A stretch of DNA of 44,980 bases. Origin: Woeseiaceae bacterium. Lineage in GTDB: Bacteria > Pseudomonadota > Gammaproteobacteria > Steroidobacterales > Woeseiaceae. Positions 17,402 through 26,599 of this stretch are shown here, piece after piece. Below the pieces are notes generated by a model. The model worked only from the letters and a program-made list of their open reading frames with translations. It did not search any database and was not told the DNA's origin. Numbering within the stretch: the stretch's first letter is position 1; the number at the start of each line of letters is the position of its first letter. A program made the position numbers and the translations under genes. The stretch lies in the NCBI GenBank assembly GCA_030066075.1, contig JASJCH010000005.1:1-44980 (forward strand), in the 5' to 3' direction.

Positions 17402-17416
17402 AGTAGTAAAATTTCA
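17402..17416. promoter_or_regulatory. Probable second HexR site upstream of zwf
   Basis: AGTAGTAAAATTTCA differs from an idealised TGTARTWWWWYTACA at two positions by my count. It lies 20 bases before the zwf ATG, where a repressor would block the zwf-pgl-edd-eda-glk transcript. Weaker than the site at 17340 and scored by eye only. Confidence 0.5.
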
Positions 17417-17436
17417 GAAATCCTGGGGTTTCTACA

Positions 17437-18912
17437 ATGGCGCAATTACTGCCGGTCGACGAGTTCGACCTGATCATATTCGGCGGCACGGGCGACCTTG
17501 CGATGCGCAAGCTGCTGCCCGCGCTATACCACCGCGACCTCGATAAACAGTTCACGGGCGCGAGCCGCATCATCTCGCTGGGTCGCAGCAAGCTCAGCCG
17601 CAAGCAATACCTGGAAACGGTAGAGACGGCCCTGCGCGCCAACCTGGACAAAGGCGAATTTGATGCCGCGTTCTGGAAGACATTTTCCGCACGCGTGGAA
17701 TACCACCAGGTCGATGCGTCGTCGCCCGGCGAGTGGGACGCGCTGGTCAAGACGCTGAACGGCCAGGAAGAGCGTATTCGCGTGGCCTATCTCGCCACCG
17801 CGCCGAGCCTGTTCGGTCCCATTGCCAAGGGCCTCAAAAAGAACGGCTTGATCACGCCGAACAGCCGTATCGTGCTCGAGAAGCCGTTGGGCCGCGACCT
17901 GAAGTCGGCGTCCGAGATCAACGACCAGGTCGGCAAGTGTTTCAAGGAAAACCAGATCTACCGTATCGATCACTACCTCGGCAAGGAGACCGTGCAGAAC
18001 CTGCTGGCGCTGCGCTTCGCGAACTCGCTCTTCGAGCCGCTGTGGCGGCGCGGCGCTGTCGATCATGTGCAGATCACGGTCGCCGAGGATCTCGGCGTTG
18101 GTGGCCGTATCGAATTCTACGACCGCGTCGGCGCGCTGCGCGACATGGTGCAGAATCACCTGATGCAGCTGGTGTGCCTGACGGCTATGGAAGCGCCGTC
18201 GAGCCTGCATCATGACGCCGTGCGCGACGAGAAGATCAAGGTGCTGCGCGCCCTGCGGCCGATCGATCGTGATGCCGTGCGCACGAACACGGTGCGCGGT
18301 CAATACACCGCCGGCGCGATCAGCAACGAGACGGTGCCGGGCTACGCCGAAGAGCTTGGTGGAAAAGAGAGCAGCACCGAGACCTTCGTCGCACTGAAGC
18401 TCGAGATCGACAACTGGCGCTGGTCGAACGTGCCGTTCTACCTGCGCACCGGCAAGCGCTTGACGGAAAAGCACTCCGAGATCGTCGTGCAATTCCAGGA
18501 CGTGCCGCACTCGATCTTTCCGCAGCAAAAATATGGCGTCGTCCCGAACCGTCTGACGATCCGGTTGCAGCCCGACGAGGGCGTCAAGCTGACACTGATG
18601 GCCAAGGAGCCCGGTCCTGGTGGCTTCAACCTGCGTCCCGTGTCGCTCGACCTGAGCTTCGAGGAGACCTTCGAGCTGCGCTACCCGGATGCCTACGAGC
18701 GCTTGCTGATGGAGGTGTTGCGCGGCAGTCCGGCACTGTTTATGCGCCGCGACGAGGTTGACGCAGCGTGGAAATTTATTGACGGCATCATCGATGGCTG
18801 GGAGGAAACCAACCACAAAGTGGAGACCTACGTGCCCGGCTCGTGGGGCCCCACCGGCTCGTCGATGTTGCTCGATCGCGATGGCAGAGCGTGGTACCCC
18901 GATGGTCACTAA
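17437..18912 (+). CDS. zwf: Glucose-6-phosphate 1-dehydrogenase
   Basis: Zwf oxidises glucose-6-phosphate to 6-phosphogluconolactone with NADP+ or NAD+, the entry to the Entner-Doudoroff and pentose-phosphate routes. The 491-aa length is normal. The coenzyme motif GGTGDLAMRKL is at 16-26, the active-site RIDHYLGK at 176-183, and substrate-binding segments follow. ATG 17437 has a GGGG ribosome-binding stretch about ten bases upstream. It is first of five tightly packed sugar genes and is preceded by HexR-like sites; pgl overlaps its 3' end by 11 bases if the ATG at 18902 is used. Confidence 0.97.
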   Translation: MAQLLPVDEFDLIIFGGTGDLAMRKLLPALYHRDLDKQFTGASRIISLGRSKLSRKQYLETVETALRANLDKGEFDAAFWKTFSARVEYHQVDASSPGEWDALVKTLNGQEERIRVAYLATAPSLFGPIAKGLKKNGLITPNSRIVLEKPLGRDLKSASEINDQVGKCFKENQIYRIDHYLGKETVQNLLALRFANSLFEPLWRRGAVDHVQITVAEDLGVGGRIEFYDRVGALRDMVQNHLMQLVCLTAMEAPSSLHHDAVRDEKIKVLRALRPIDRDAVRTNTVRGQYTAGAISNETVPGYAEELGGKESSTETFVALKLEIDNWRWSNVPFYLRTGKRLTEKHSEIVVQFQDVPHSIFPQQKYGVVPNRLTIRLQPDEGVKLTLMAKEPGPGGFNLRPVSLDLSFEETFELRYPDAYERLLMEVLRGSPALFMRRDEVDAAWKFIDGIIDGWEETNHKVETYVPGSWGPTGSSMLLDRDGRAWYPDGH

Positions 18913-19600
18913 AAGCATGGAACACTTCTTCAATACGCGCGAGGATGCGTCAATGGCCGCCGCCAATGCGATTGCAACTCGCGTCGGCGCGCGCCTCGAC
19001 ATGCAGCCTGGCGCGTCGCTGGTCGTCAGCGGCGGCACATCGCCGACCCGCTGTTTCGAGGAGCTGAGCTCGAAGATGCTCGACTGGCATCGCACCCATG
19101 TCGTCCTCAGTGACGAGCGCTGGGTGCCGCCCGACGACGAGGCCAGCAACGAGCGGCTGGTGCGGGAATCGCTGCTGAGAGGATCGGCGCTGCCTGCGCG
19201 GCTGCTGTCGGTGTTCAGCATGTCGACCAGCATCGAAGACCGTTGCATCGAGATCGACCAGCAGATTCGAAAGGGGCCGTTCCCGTTCGCGTGCGTTCTC
19301 CTGGGCATGGGCGAAGACGGCCACTTCGCTTCCCTGTTTCCCGATGCCGAGAACCTTGACGAGGGACTCGACGTGGAGGGCGAGCAGCTGTGCATCCCCG
19401 TGACGACGGCCGCCAGCCCGCATCCGCGCGTCAGCCTCACGCTGGCCGCGCTGGCTCGCAGCGACGCCATCGTGCTGCTGATGTTCGGTGACAACAAACG
19501 CGAGGTTTACGAGCAGGCCAAGCGCAAGGGCAGCAAGCTGCCCGTCGCACACCTGATCAAGCAGAAGAAGGCGCCGGTCCACGTCTACTGGGCGCCCTGA
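18902..19600 (+). CDS. pgl: 6-phosphogluconolactonase
   Basis: Pgl hydrolyses 6-phosphogluconolactone to 6-phosphogluconate. The protein (232 aa from ATG 18902, or 227 from ATG 18917) has the family motifs SGGTSPTRCFEEL, VVLSDERWVPPDD with SNERLVRE, and MGEDGHFASLFP. It overlaps zwf by 11 bases or, with the second start, follows it by four; neither has a strong ribosome-binding site, so translational coupling to zwf is likely. It ends six bases before the first possible edd start. Confidence 0.93.
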   Translation: MVTKSMEHFFNTREDASMAAANAIATRVGARLDMQPGASLVVSGGTSPTRCFEELSSKMLDWHRTHVVLSDERWVPPDDEASNERLVRESLLRGSALPARLLSVFSMSTSIEDRCIEIDQQIRKGPFPFACVLLGMGEDGHFASLFPDAENLDEGLDVEGEQLCIPVTTAASPHPRVSLTLAALARSDAIVLLMFGDNKREVYEQAKRKGSKLPVAHLIKQKKAPVHVYWAP

Positions 19601-19612
19601 CGAGGCATGGCT

Positions 19613-21421
19613 ATGAACCCGGTTATCACGCGAGTCACCGAACGCATTATCGAGCGCAGCGCGTCCTCGCGTGCGGACTACCTGGCGCGCATGACGGCGG
19701 CGGGCCACGACGGACCGGCGCGCCATACGATGTCGTGTAGCAACATCGCCCACGCCATTGCCGCGAGCAGCGCCATCGAGAAGGACACGCTCAAGGGACA
19801 GGCTGCGGCCAACATCGGTATCGTGACCGCCTACAACGACATGCTCAGCGCCCACCAGCCGTTCGAGCGCTTCCCCGACCTGATCCGTCAGGCCGCGACG
19901 GCAGAGGGCGCCACCGCCCAGGTCGCGGGCGGCGTGCCAGCGATGTGTGACGGCGTTACGCAGGGCCAGGATGGCATGGACCTGTCTCTGTTCAGCCGCG
20001 ACGTCATTGCGATGTCCACCGCGGTTGCGCTGTCGCACAACATGTTCGACGCGGCCCTGTGCCTCGGCGTGTGCGACAAGATCGTCCCGGGCCTCGTTAT
20101 CGGCGCGCTGGCATTCGGCCATCTGCCGGTTGCATTCGTGCCGGCCGGGCCGATGGTCTCGGGGCTGTCTAACAAAGAAAAGGCGGTCGTGCGCGAGGAG
20201 TATGCCGCGGGGCGCGTCGGCCGCGCCGAGCTGCTGGCTTCGGAATCCGCCGCCTACCATGCGCCGGGTACCTGCACCTTCTACGGCACGGCCAACAGCA
20301 ACCAGATGCTCATGGAGTTCATGGGCCTGCAGCTGCCGGGCGGGTCGTTCGTCAACCCGGGCACCGAGCTGCGCGACCACCTCACGGCGGAGGCCGTGCG
20401 CGCGGTGCTGCGCATCACCGATCTCGGCGATAACTACACGCCGCTCGCTCACGTGGTCAGCGAGAAAGCGGTGGTGAACGGCATCGTCGGGCTGCTGGCG
20501 ACGGGTGGGTCGACCAATCACACGCTGCACCTGGTCGCGATGGCCCGCGCCGCGGGCGTCGTCATCGACTGGGACGATTTCGCCGAGCTGTCGTCGGCCG
20601 TGCCGCTGCTGGCGCGCGTCTACCCCAACGGCCAGGCCGACGTTAACCATTTCCATGCCGCGGGCGGCCTCGGCTTTACGATTGCCCAGCTGTTGGAGGC
20701 AGGGTTGCTGCACCAGGACGTGAAGACGCTACTCGGGGAAGGCCTCGATCGCTACTGCGTCGAGCCGCACGTCAACGGCAGTTTCGGCTGGAAGCCGGCG
20801 CCGGCAGAATCGCTGGACACCGACATCCTGCGGCCCGTCTCCGACGCATTCGACAGCGAGGGCGGCCTGCGTGTCGCGGACGGCGACATCGGCCGCGCCG
20901 TGATCAAGGTCTCGGCGGTCAGCGAGGAGCGCTACTCCATCACGGCGCCGGCGCGCGTGTTCAAGTCCCAGGCGGAATTCACGCAGGCGTTCAATGACGG
21001 CGAGCTCGAGCAGGATCTCGTGGCCGTGCTGCCCTGGCAGGGTCCCTGCGCCAACGGCATGCCCGAACTGCACAAACTCACCCCGTACCTCGGCGTACTG
21101 CAGAATCGCGGTTTCAAGGTCGCGTTGCTCACCGACGGCCGCATGTCAGGGGCCTCGGGCAAGGTGCTGGCGGCCATCCAGGTGACGCCCGAAGCCGCGG
21201 ACGGCGGCGCGATCGGCAAGATTCGCGACGGCGACATGATCACCGTCTGTGCGAGAAGCGGCACGCTGGCCGTTGCTGACGCGGACACGGTCCTGCAACG
21301 TGAAACGCCTACAGTGGATATCTCCGCAGGTCACGCGGGCATGGGCCGCGAACTGTTTGCGACATTCCGGCAGAATGTCAGCGGCGCCGAAACCGGCGGG
21401 TCGATATTCACGAGGGACTGA
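19613..21421 (+). CDS. edd: Phosphogluconate dehydratase
   Basis: Edd converts 6-phosphogluconate to 2-keto-3-deoxy-6-phosphogluconate, the first Entner-Doudoroff step. It is a 602-aa IlvD/Edd-family iron-sulfur enzyme. Family segments include [58 protein letters not shown] and the late [12 protein letters not shown]. Cysteines in the first three are candidates for cluster binding. ATG 19613 sits seven bases after GAGG and is preferred over ATG 19607, which is only one base away. Its TGA is followed after one base by the eda ATG. Confidence 0.97.
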   Translation: MNPVITRVTERIIERSASSRADYLARMTAAGHDGPARHTMSCSNIAHAIAASSAIEKDTLKGQAAANIGIVTAYNDMLSAHQPFERFPDLIRQAATAEGATAQVAGGVPAMCDGVTQGQDGMDLSLFSRDVIAMSTAVALSHNMFDAALCLGVCDKIVPGLVIGALAFGHLPVAFVPAGPMVSGLSNKEKAVVREEYAAGRVGRAELLASESAAYHAPGTCTFYGTANSNQMLMEFMGLQLPGGSFVNPGTELRDHLTAEAVRAVLRITDLGDNYTPLAHVVSEKAVVNGIVGLLATGGSTNHTLHLVAMARAAGVVIDWDDFAELSSAVPLLARVYPNGQADVNHFHAAGGLGFTIAQLLEAGLLHQDVKTLLGEGLDRYCVEPHVNGSFGWKPAPAESLDTDILRPVSDAFDSEGGLRVADGDIGRAVIKVSAVSEERYSITAPARVFKSQAEFTQAFNDGELEQDLVAVLPWQGPCANGMPELHKLTPYLGVLQNRGFKVALLTDGRMSGASGKVLAAIQVTPEAADGGAIGKIRDGDMITVCARSGTLAVADADTVLQRETPTVDISAGHAGMGRELFATFRQNVSGAETGGSIFTRD

Positions 21422-21422
21422 G

Positions 21423-22037
21423 ATGGATGCAGGAAAACTGCTGGCCGGGAATCGCATCATCCCGGTAGTCGTTATCGACGATGTCGATACGGCCGTGCCG
21501 CTCGCCGAGTGCCTCCTGGAGGCCGGGCTGAAGACCATCGAGGTCACGCTGCGTACGCCGGCAGCAGTCGAGGCTATCGATCGTATCGCGCGCGAGGTGC
21601 CGGGCATGATCGTTGGTGCCGGCAGCATCAGGAACAGCGAGCAGGTCGACGAAGTGCTGCGTGCCGGCGCGATGTTCGGCGTTGCCCCGGGCGCCACCGG
21701 CCGACTGCTGACCGCTGTCGACCGCGCCGGGCTGCCGTTCGTGCCGGGCGCGGCGACGGCGTCGGAGATGATGCGCAACCTGCAGCGCGGCTATCGCCTG
21801 CAGAAGTTCTTCCCGGCCGAGCAAAGCGGCGGCATCGACTACCTCAAGGCCGTGGGCTCGCCCTTGCCGGAAGTGCGCTTCGTTCCGACGGGCGGGATCG
21901 ATGCGGACCTCGCACGGGACTACCTTGCGCTGCCGAACGTCTTCGCTGTGGGTGGTTCCTGGGTGGCGCCGCGCAAGCTCGTCGAGAGCCGCGATTTCGA
22001 TGCGATCGGGAAACTCGCCGCTGCGGCTGCGGTATAG
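21423..22037 (+). CDS. eda: 2-keto-3-deoxy-6-phosphogluconate aldolase
   Basis: Eda cleaves KDPG to pyruvate and glyceraldehyde-3-phosphate. The 204-aa class I aldolase has Glu40 in KTIEVTLRT, the segment VGAGSIRN, and the Schiff-base lysine Lys128 in QKFFPAEQSGG, with phosphate-binding VPTGGI later. ATG 21423 lies one base after the edd stop. Length and all catalytic elements are normal for the family. Confidence 0.96.
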   Translation: MDAGKLLAGNRIIPVVVIDDVDTAVPLAECLLEAGLKTIEVTLRTPAAVEAIDRIAREVPGMIVGAGSIRNSEQVDEVLRAGAMFGVAPGATGRLLTAVDRAGLPFVPGAATASEMMRNLQRGYRLQKFFPAEQSGGIDYLKAVGSPLPEVRFVPTGGIDADLARDYLALPNVFAVGGSWVAPRKLVESRDFDAIGKLAAAAAV

Positions 22038-22046
22038 TCGCAGGCG

Positions 22047-23027
22047 ATGCCCAAGAACACGTTCCTGATTGCCGACATTGGCGGCACCAATGCTCGCTTC
22101 GCGCTTGCCGATGCGGCCGCTCCCGGCTATTCGCAGGAGCAGACATTGCAGTGCGCCGACTTCCCGTCGGTCGAGGCCGCCATCCAGCACTACCTGGACG
22201 ACATCGGCGCCAAAGGTCCCGACGTTATCTGCCTGGCGGCCGCCGGTCCCGTCGTCGATAACCACATCAAGGTTACCAACAACCACTGGGTACTGACCGT
22301 AGACGACCTGAGCGAGGCGTTCGCGACCAACGCCGTGCGGCTGATGAACGACTTCGAGGCGATTGCTTTTTCGATTCCCGTGCTCGGCGACGACGACTGC
22401 CTGCCCGTAGGGTTCCCCGAGCCGAAGCCGCTGCCGCCCGGCGACTACTCTGTTGCGATCGTCGGTCCCGGCACAGGGCTGGGCGCCGTCGGCCTGCGCC
22501 GGCACGGCAATGCCCTGATTCCGATCGCCGGCGAAGCAAGCCACGGCGGGTTTGCGCCCGAGACGCGTCTGCAGCTAAAGGTGCTGACGGCGCTGCGCGA
22601 GGAGTTTGATCGCGTGTCGTCGGAGCGCCTGGTGTCGGGCTCGGGCCTCGAGAACATCTACTGGGCGCTGGGGCAGATTCATCACGTCAGCCTGCCAAAA
22701 ATGTCGGCGCCGGAGATTTTTGCGGCCGCGCTGGAAGCGGATGAGCATGCCGCCGAGGCGGTAGCACTGTTCTTCGAGGTGCTCGGCCAGTTTGCAGGCA
22801 ATTACGCGCTGGCGCTCGGCGCCAACGACGGCGTCTACATTGCCGGCGGCATCGTGCGCCGCTACCCGGACATGTTCGTCAACAGCCGTTTCCGTACCGG
22901 CTTCGAGAGCAAGGGCAGGCATCGCGTCATCATGGAACGCATTCCCACGCAGCTCATCATGCATCCGCAGCCGGGCCTGCTCGGCGCCAGCTACGTGGCG
23001 CGGGAAATGGCGGCTGGTTCGGGGTGA
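22047..23027 (+). CDS. glk: Glucokinase
   Basis: Glk phosphorylates glucose to glucose-6-phosphate with ATP, feeding Zwf. The 326-aa protein is of the non-ROK bacterial Glk family (PF02685): LIADIGGTNARFAL at the start, NNHWVL, LMNDFEAIAF, and VGPGTGLGAVGL. It starts nine bases after eda and ends the hexose operon. Its place here shows that free glucose is an expected input, consistent with extracellular beta-glucan breakdown by the GH16 enzyme. Confidence 0.95.
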   Translation: MPKNTFLIADIGGTNARFALADAAAPGYSQEQTLQCADFPSVEAAIQHYLDDIGAKGPDVICLAAAGPVVDNHIKVTNNHWVLTVDDLSEAFATNAVRLMNDFEAIAFSIPVLGDDDCLPVGFPEPKPLPPGDYSVAIVGPGTGLGAVGLRRHGNALIPIAGEASHGGFAPETRLQLKVLTALREEFDRVSSERLVSGSGLENIYWALGQIHHVSLPKMSAPEIFAAALEADEHAAEAVALFFEVLGQFAGNYALALGANDGVYIAGGIVRRYPDMFVNSRFRTGFESKGRHRVIMERIPTQLIMHPQPGLLGASYVAREMAAGSG

Positions 23028-23051
23028 TAAACACCAAATCGTGAGTGCTCC

Positions 23052-23116
23052 AGCGGCCCTTTGGGGTCGGAGCTCGGCTCTGTCGTGAACGGCAGCTTTC
23101 CCCAAAAGCAGCCGCT
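23052..23116. repeat. Imperfect long inverted repeat between glk and the IS30 element
   Basis: Arms 23052-23066 (AGCGGCCCTTTGGGG) and 23100-23116 (CCCCAAAAGCAGCCGCT) pair with small bulges around a 33-base centre. It could form a transcript-ending hairpin after glk, but no T-run follows. It may be a dispersed intergenic palindromic repeat; searching the rest of the genome would decide. Confidence 0.4.
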
Positions 23117-23157
23117 TGAGTGTCTTGTTTGTGGATCTCGCGACCGTCTGCAATCGG

Positions 23158-24388
23158 CTGCTAATTCAATCGGTGAGCGCAACACCTAATCTCTAATTAT
23201 AGAGAAGGAGGTGTTGAAGATGGGCTATCCGAGCAGGATTTATTACACCGAGAAAGACAAAGCGTTGATGTGGGATCGCTGGCAGAAAGGCGAGTCACTG
23301 AACGCGATAGCCAGGCACTTTGGACGCAGTCATTCCTCGGTCCAGGGGATACTGAGCCGGACCGGTGGCATCCGACCTTTGCCACGGCGACGATCACGGT
23401 TGTCGTTGACGTTGGCCGAACGCGAAGAGATCTCTCGAGGCCTTTCTGCCGGGCATTCACTGCGAACGATTGCAACGGCCCTGGGGCGCTCGCCATCGAC
23501 CGTCAGCCGCGAGCTCAACCGCAACGGCGGTCGCCGCCACTACCGTGCACACACGGCGGATCAGGCGGCGTGGGACCGGGCGAAGCGCCCCAAGCCCTGT
23601 AAACTGGCGCTGAACCGCCCGCTGGCAACGACGGTGGCCAGGTTGCTGCGACAGCAGTGGTCACCGTGGCAGATAGCAGGCCGGTTGAAGCGCGAGTATC
23701 CCCACGACGAGAGCTGCCGGGTGTCCCACGAGACTATCTACAAGACGCTGTTCATCCAGGCCCGTGGCGCCCTGAAGAAGGAGCTGGTTCAGCATCTTCG
23801 ACGTCGCCGCAGCATGCGTCGATCCCGGCATCACACCCAGAAGACGCCCGATCATGGCCGCATCGTTGGTGCAGTGTCGATCCGCGAGCGGCCGGCCGAG
23901 GTCGAGGACCGGGCGGTGCCCGGCCACTGGGAGGGTGACTTACTGTTCGGCAGCAACAACAGCCAGATCGCCACCCTGGTGGAACGTCACAGTCGCTACT
24001 GCATGCTGGTCCGGGTCAACAGCAAAGACACGAAGACGGTCATCAACGCGCTCATCAAGCACGCTCACAAGCTGCCACGAGAGCTGTACAAGTCACTGAC
24101 CTGGGATCGTGGCAAGGAGATGGCAGACCACCAACGCTTCTCCCTGGCGACCGACATCAAGGTCTACTTCTGCGATCCTCAGCACCCCTGGCAGCGCGGA
24201 TCGAACGAACAGATCAACGGTCTTCTTCGGCAGTACTTCCCGAAAGGGATGGACTTATCGAACGTGCATCAGAACAGGCTGAACGCTGTTGCAAGACGAC
24301 TTAACGGACGACCCCGGCAAACGTTAGACTACGAAACACCGGCCGAACGTTTTGACCAATGTGTTGCGTCGACCGGTTGAATCAGCAG
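23158..24388 (+). mobile_element. IS30-family insertion sequence with terminal inverted repeats
   Basis: The left end (from 23158, CTGCTAATTCAATCGG) and the reverse complement of the right end (from 24388, CTGCTGATTCAACCGG) match at 23 of 28 positions by my count, continuing into a shared GCGCAACAC/ACGCAACAC block. The right repeat overlaps the transposase stop codon. No clear 2-3 bp target duplication is visible, so the insertion may be old or the exact ends may be off by a base or two. It sits between glk and the convergent dehydrogenase gene and breaks no gene I can recognise. Confidence 0.85.
23220..24380 (+). CDS. IS30-family transposase
   Basis: The 386-aa DDE transposase starts at ATG 23220, seven bases after a perfect AAGGAGGTG ribosome-binding site. 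Two N-terminal helix-turn-helix segments recognise the ends (AIARHFGRSHSSVQGIL and RTIATALGRSPSTVSREL). The catalytic triad is visible as the Asp in HWEGDLLFG, the Asp in LTWDRGKEM, and the Glu in RGSNEQINGLLRQYFPKG, the last an IS30 hallmark. The frame is intact, so the element may still be active. Confidence 0.95.
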   Translation: MGYPSRIYYTEKDKALMWDRWQKGESLNAIARHFGRSHSSVQGILSRTGGIRPLPRRRSRLSLTLAEREEISRGLSAGHSLRTIATALGRSPSTVSRELNRNGGRRHYRAHTADQAAWDRAKRPKPCKLALNRPLATTVARLLRQQWSPWQIAGRLKREYPHDESCRVSHETIYKTLFIQARGALKKELVQHLRRRRSMRRSRHHTQKTPDHGRIVGAVSIRERPAEVEDRAVPGHWEGDLLFGSNNSQIATLVERHSRYCMLVRVNSKDTKTVINALIKHAHKLPRELYKSLTWDRGKEMADHQRFSLATDIKVYFCDPQHPWQRGSNEQINGLLRQYFPKGMDLSNVHQNRLNAVARRLNGRPRQTLDYETPAERFDQCVASTG

Positions 24389-24427
24389 TCATCAACAGAC
24401 GTTCAGCATATACCGAAAACAATCAAT

Positions 24428-24462
24428 CGAACGGCTGGTATACGCGGTACACCAGCCGTTCG
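24428..24462 (-). terminator. Hairpin terminator downstream of the dehydrogenase gene
   Basis: A 12-bp perfect stem, CGAACGGCTGGT (24428-24439) with ACCAGCCGTTCG (24451-24462), lies 26 bases beyond the stop of the minus-strand gene. Reading the minus strand, the stem is followed by ATTGATTGTTTTC, a moderately T-rich tail. It may also stop plus-strand transcripts leaving the IS element. Confidence 0.65.
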
Positions 24463-24488
24463 CGGCTCACGCAAAGCGGGCGTTACGC

Positions 24489-26069
24489 CTAGATCGATTC
24501 CGGCGTGTCCCACTCGCCAAGGGCCGCCTGGTCCATGATGATCTCGCGGTGGCAGCTCCAGGTGATCTTGATGGCCTCCGGTGTGCCGATGCCGGCACCA
24601 CGCGGGTCGCCTGCCGGACCGAACCAGTGGTTCTGCGGTGCGCCCGTGGTTCTGGCGCGCATACCGCAGTAGGTCGTGCCATTCACCGTGGCGCCCAGCA
24701 CCTTCTGCTGGAATAACGGGTCGGCGCTGACGACCGCCGCGGTAAGGTGGTGCGACATGCGCTCGAGCATCCCCAGCATGTCGTCGAGATCATCGTCGCC
24801 ATAGGTGGTTACGATCTGGAACGGGCCGAACAGTTCGGTCGCCAGCAGGTCGAAGTGCTCGCCCTTGAGCGCGTCGAAGGGCACCTTGACCGCCGTCGCT
24901 TCGTACGACCCATAGCGATCCGGGATCGTGTGGCCCTCGAGCTGCTTGCCGCCGAACATGAGCTCGGCGCCCGGGACGGCCATGCAGGCATCGATGTGCG
25001 CCTGGATTTCCTCGTTCGACCAGGTCAGCACCGGGCCGATCGACAGGTTGTCCATGCTGCGTCTTTCCGCAAGCGGCCCGAGTTTCGGCAGCAACGAGTC
25101 TGCCCAGTTTTCATGCACGAACAGGATGCTCTGCGCCGAGCACTTCTGACCCGACGCGTTGTAAGCGTCCTCGTCCGACTGCCAGGCGACATAGTCCACC
25201 CACTTCTCATCGAAGTCCGGTCCGATGACCTTCCAGTCAAAGCCGGCGTCCTCGATACGTACGCAGCCGTTGACCGCAACCGATGTTGCTTCGGCAACGT
25301 TGCTGGAGCCGGTGAACTGCACGAGACGAATGACGTCGTTCGCTTCCTCGATCAGCTTGCCCATCGTCCTGCCGCCGCAGTGAATGAAGTCGAGGTCATT
25401 CGGGTCCAGCCCGCAGTGGATCAGCAGGCGCACGTACTGCTCGATGACGATGTCGACGGTCGTCGCCGACTTCAACAGCGGCCGGTTGCCCATGAACAGC
25501 GCACCCATGAGCTGCAGTGCGGGAATCTCGAGCGGGAAGTTAAACGGCGCGACGATCACAACCGGGCCGAACGGCCAGCGATAACCATTCGACTGCTGCC
25601 CGGTCCGGTCACCCGGATTGGAAAATCCGCGCGCCAGGAAACGCACGCCGTCGCCCGCGAAGTTCTCGAGGAAAGTGCGCGTTACGGTAACTTCGGCCTT
25701 GCACTGGTTCCAGCTCTTCGGCATGACGCGCTGGATCAGGCGGGTGAAGAAGTCCTCGACCTGCTGCTCGGCGAGCAGCTGCGAGGCCCTGGCGCACACG
25801 CGGCCGAGCGCCACGTATCGCTCGACGTTTTTCAGCGGATTGTGCAGGCCGGTCTTGGGGCAGCTCCTGAGCCCCGCCACGAAGGGCGCGATGTCCTGCG
25901 TGTCGGGCATCTCGATGAAGGGCTCGCCGTTGAGAGGGTCCGGCACGGTCATGGTCTTGTCGGTCGATACCCACTGGCCGCCGACGAGGTTCTGCGCGCG
26001 GGCCGGCGCGGCGCCCGTCATGCCCTCAAAAGGATCGACGGTCGCGAAGGAATTGACGATGTTGGTCAT
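24489..26069 (-). CDS. Aldehyde dehydrogenase, ALDH12-like delta-1-pyrroline-5-carboxylate dehydrogenase
   Basis: The 526-aa NAD(P)-dependent dehydrogenase resembles the ALDH12 type of P5C dehydrogenase known from plants and some bacteria, which oxidises glutamate semialdehyde to glutamate in proline breakdown. The catalytic cysteine lies in YNASGQKCSAQS, the coenzyme region has FGPVVIVAPFNFPLE and LVQFTGSSNVAE, and GPDFDEKWVDYVAWQSDEDA is typical of this type. The usual ALDH glutamate motif (ELGGK) is replaced by FDWKVIGPD. ATG 26069 follows GGAGGA closely. It has no operon partner; no proline dehydrogenase is nearby. Identity as P5CDH is by family resemblance. Confidence 0.8.
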   Translation of the reverse strand: MTNIVNSFATVDPFEGMTGAAPARAQNLVGGQWVSTDKTMTVPDPLNGEPFIEMPDTQDIAPFVAGLRSCPKTGLHNPLKNVERYVALGRVCARASQLLAEQQVEDFFTRLIQRVMPKSWNQCKAEVTVTRTFLENFAGDGVRFLARGFSNPGDRTGQQSNGYRWPFGPVVIVAPFNFPLEIPALQLMGALFMGNRPLLKSATTVDIVIEQYVRLLIHCGLDPNDLDFIHCGGRTMGKLIEEANDVIRLVQFTGSSNVAEATSVAVNGCVRIEDAGFDWKVIGPDFDEKWVDYVAWQSDEDAYNASGQKCSAQSILFVHENWADSLLPKLGPLAERRSMDNLSIGPVLTWSNEEIQAHIDACMAVPGAELMFGGKQLEGHTIPDRYGSYEATAVKVPFDALKGEHFDLLATELFGPFQIVTTYGDDDLDDMLGMLERMSHHLTAAVVSADPLFQQKVLGATVNGTTYCGMRARTTGAPQNHWFGPAGDPRGAGIGTPEAIKITWSCHREIIMDQAALGEWDTPESI

Positions 26070-26176
26070 ATCTGGTCCTCCGGGGGATGAGGGATTCTAG
26101 CCCAGCCCACAGCGTCTATCGAACTGTGAATTCGAACGTCGCGAGGCGGCTGTTTGCGGTGTAGATTTGCACCGTT

Positions 26177-26596
26177 ATGCGGACGTTTCTATACGGATTT
26201 ATGGCAATCGCCTTGTGGCTTTGCGCGCCGGCGCAGGCCGAGGTCTACAAGTGTGAGGACCCGGAGCTGGGCGTCACCTACCAGCAGACCCCGTGTCCAG
26301 AGCCCAAGGCCGAAGAGGTCAGCGAGCCCGCGGAAGCGGAAGAAGAAGTCGCTGAGCCGGCGGCGGAGCCTGCCGAGCGACGCTCCGTGGTCCGCCGGGA
26401 CCAGTCAGTCGAGGATGTCGTCGCCGCTGAGCAGGAGCAGCAGGCGCGCAGGGAAGAGGTCGAAGCCTGCAAGCAGCAGTACCGCGACGCCATCGACGCG
26501 ATCGACCTCGAGATTCAGAACAGCTATACGCCGGAGCAGCGCGACTACTACCTCGGTCGCCTGAAGGCACTGACCGACAAGATGGCCGCCTGCTAG
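26177..26596 (+). CDS. Secreted DUF4124-domain protein
   Basis: The 139-aa protein has a signal peptide ending near APAQA-EV, a short DUF4124 domain (VYKCEDPELGVTYQQTPC, two cysteines able to form a disulfide), a Glu/Ala/Pro-rich acidic linker, and a charged helical C-terminus ending in Cys. DUF4124 proteins are common periplasmic proteins of Gammaproteobacteria with no established function. It is a single gene ahead of a shared terminator. Confidence 0.75.
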   Translation: MRTFLYGFMAIALWLCAPAQAEVYKCEDPELGVTYQQTPCPEPKAEEVSEPAEAEEEVAEPAAEPAERRSVVRRDQSVEDVVAAEQEQQARREEVEACKQQYRDAIDAIDLEIQNSYTPEQRDYYLGRLKALTDKMAAC

Positions 26597-26599
26597 GCA

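Noticed and set aside
17524-20713. Very long minus-strand open frames (657 and 587 codons) opposite zwf, pgl and edd
   Set aside because: They are antisense to well-identified enzymes, have Arg/His/Gln-rich composition typical of high-GC shadow frames, and show no motifs.
24747-26090. 447-codon plus-strand frame opposite the aldehyde dehydrogenase
   Set aside because: Antisense shadow of a gene with clear catalytic motifs; no family resemblance.
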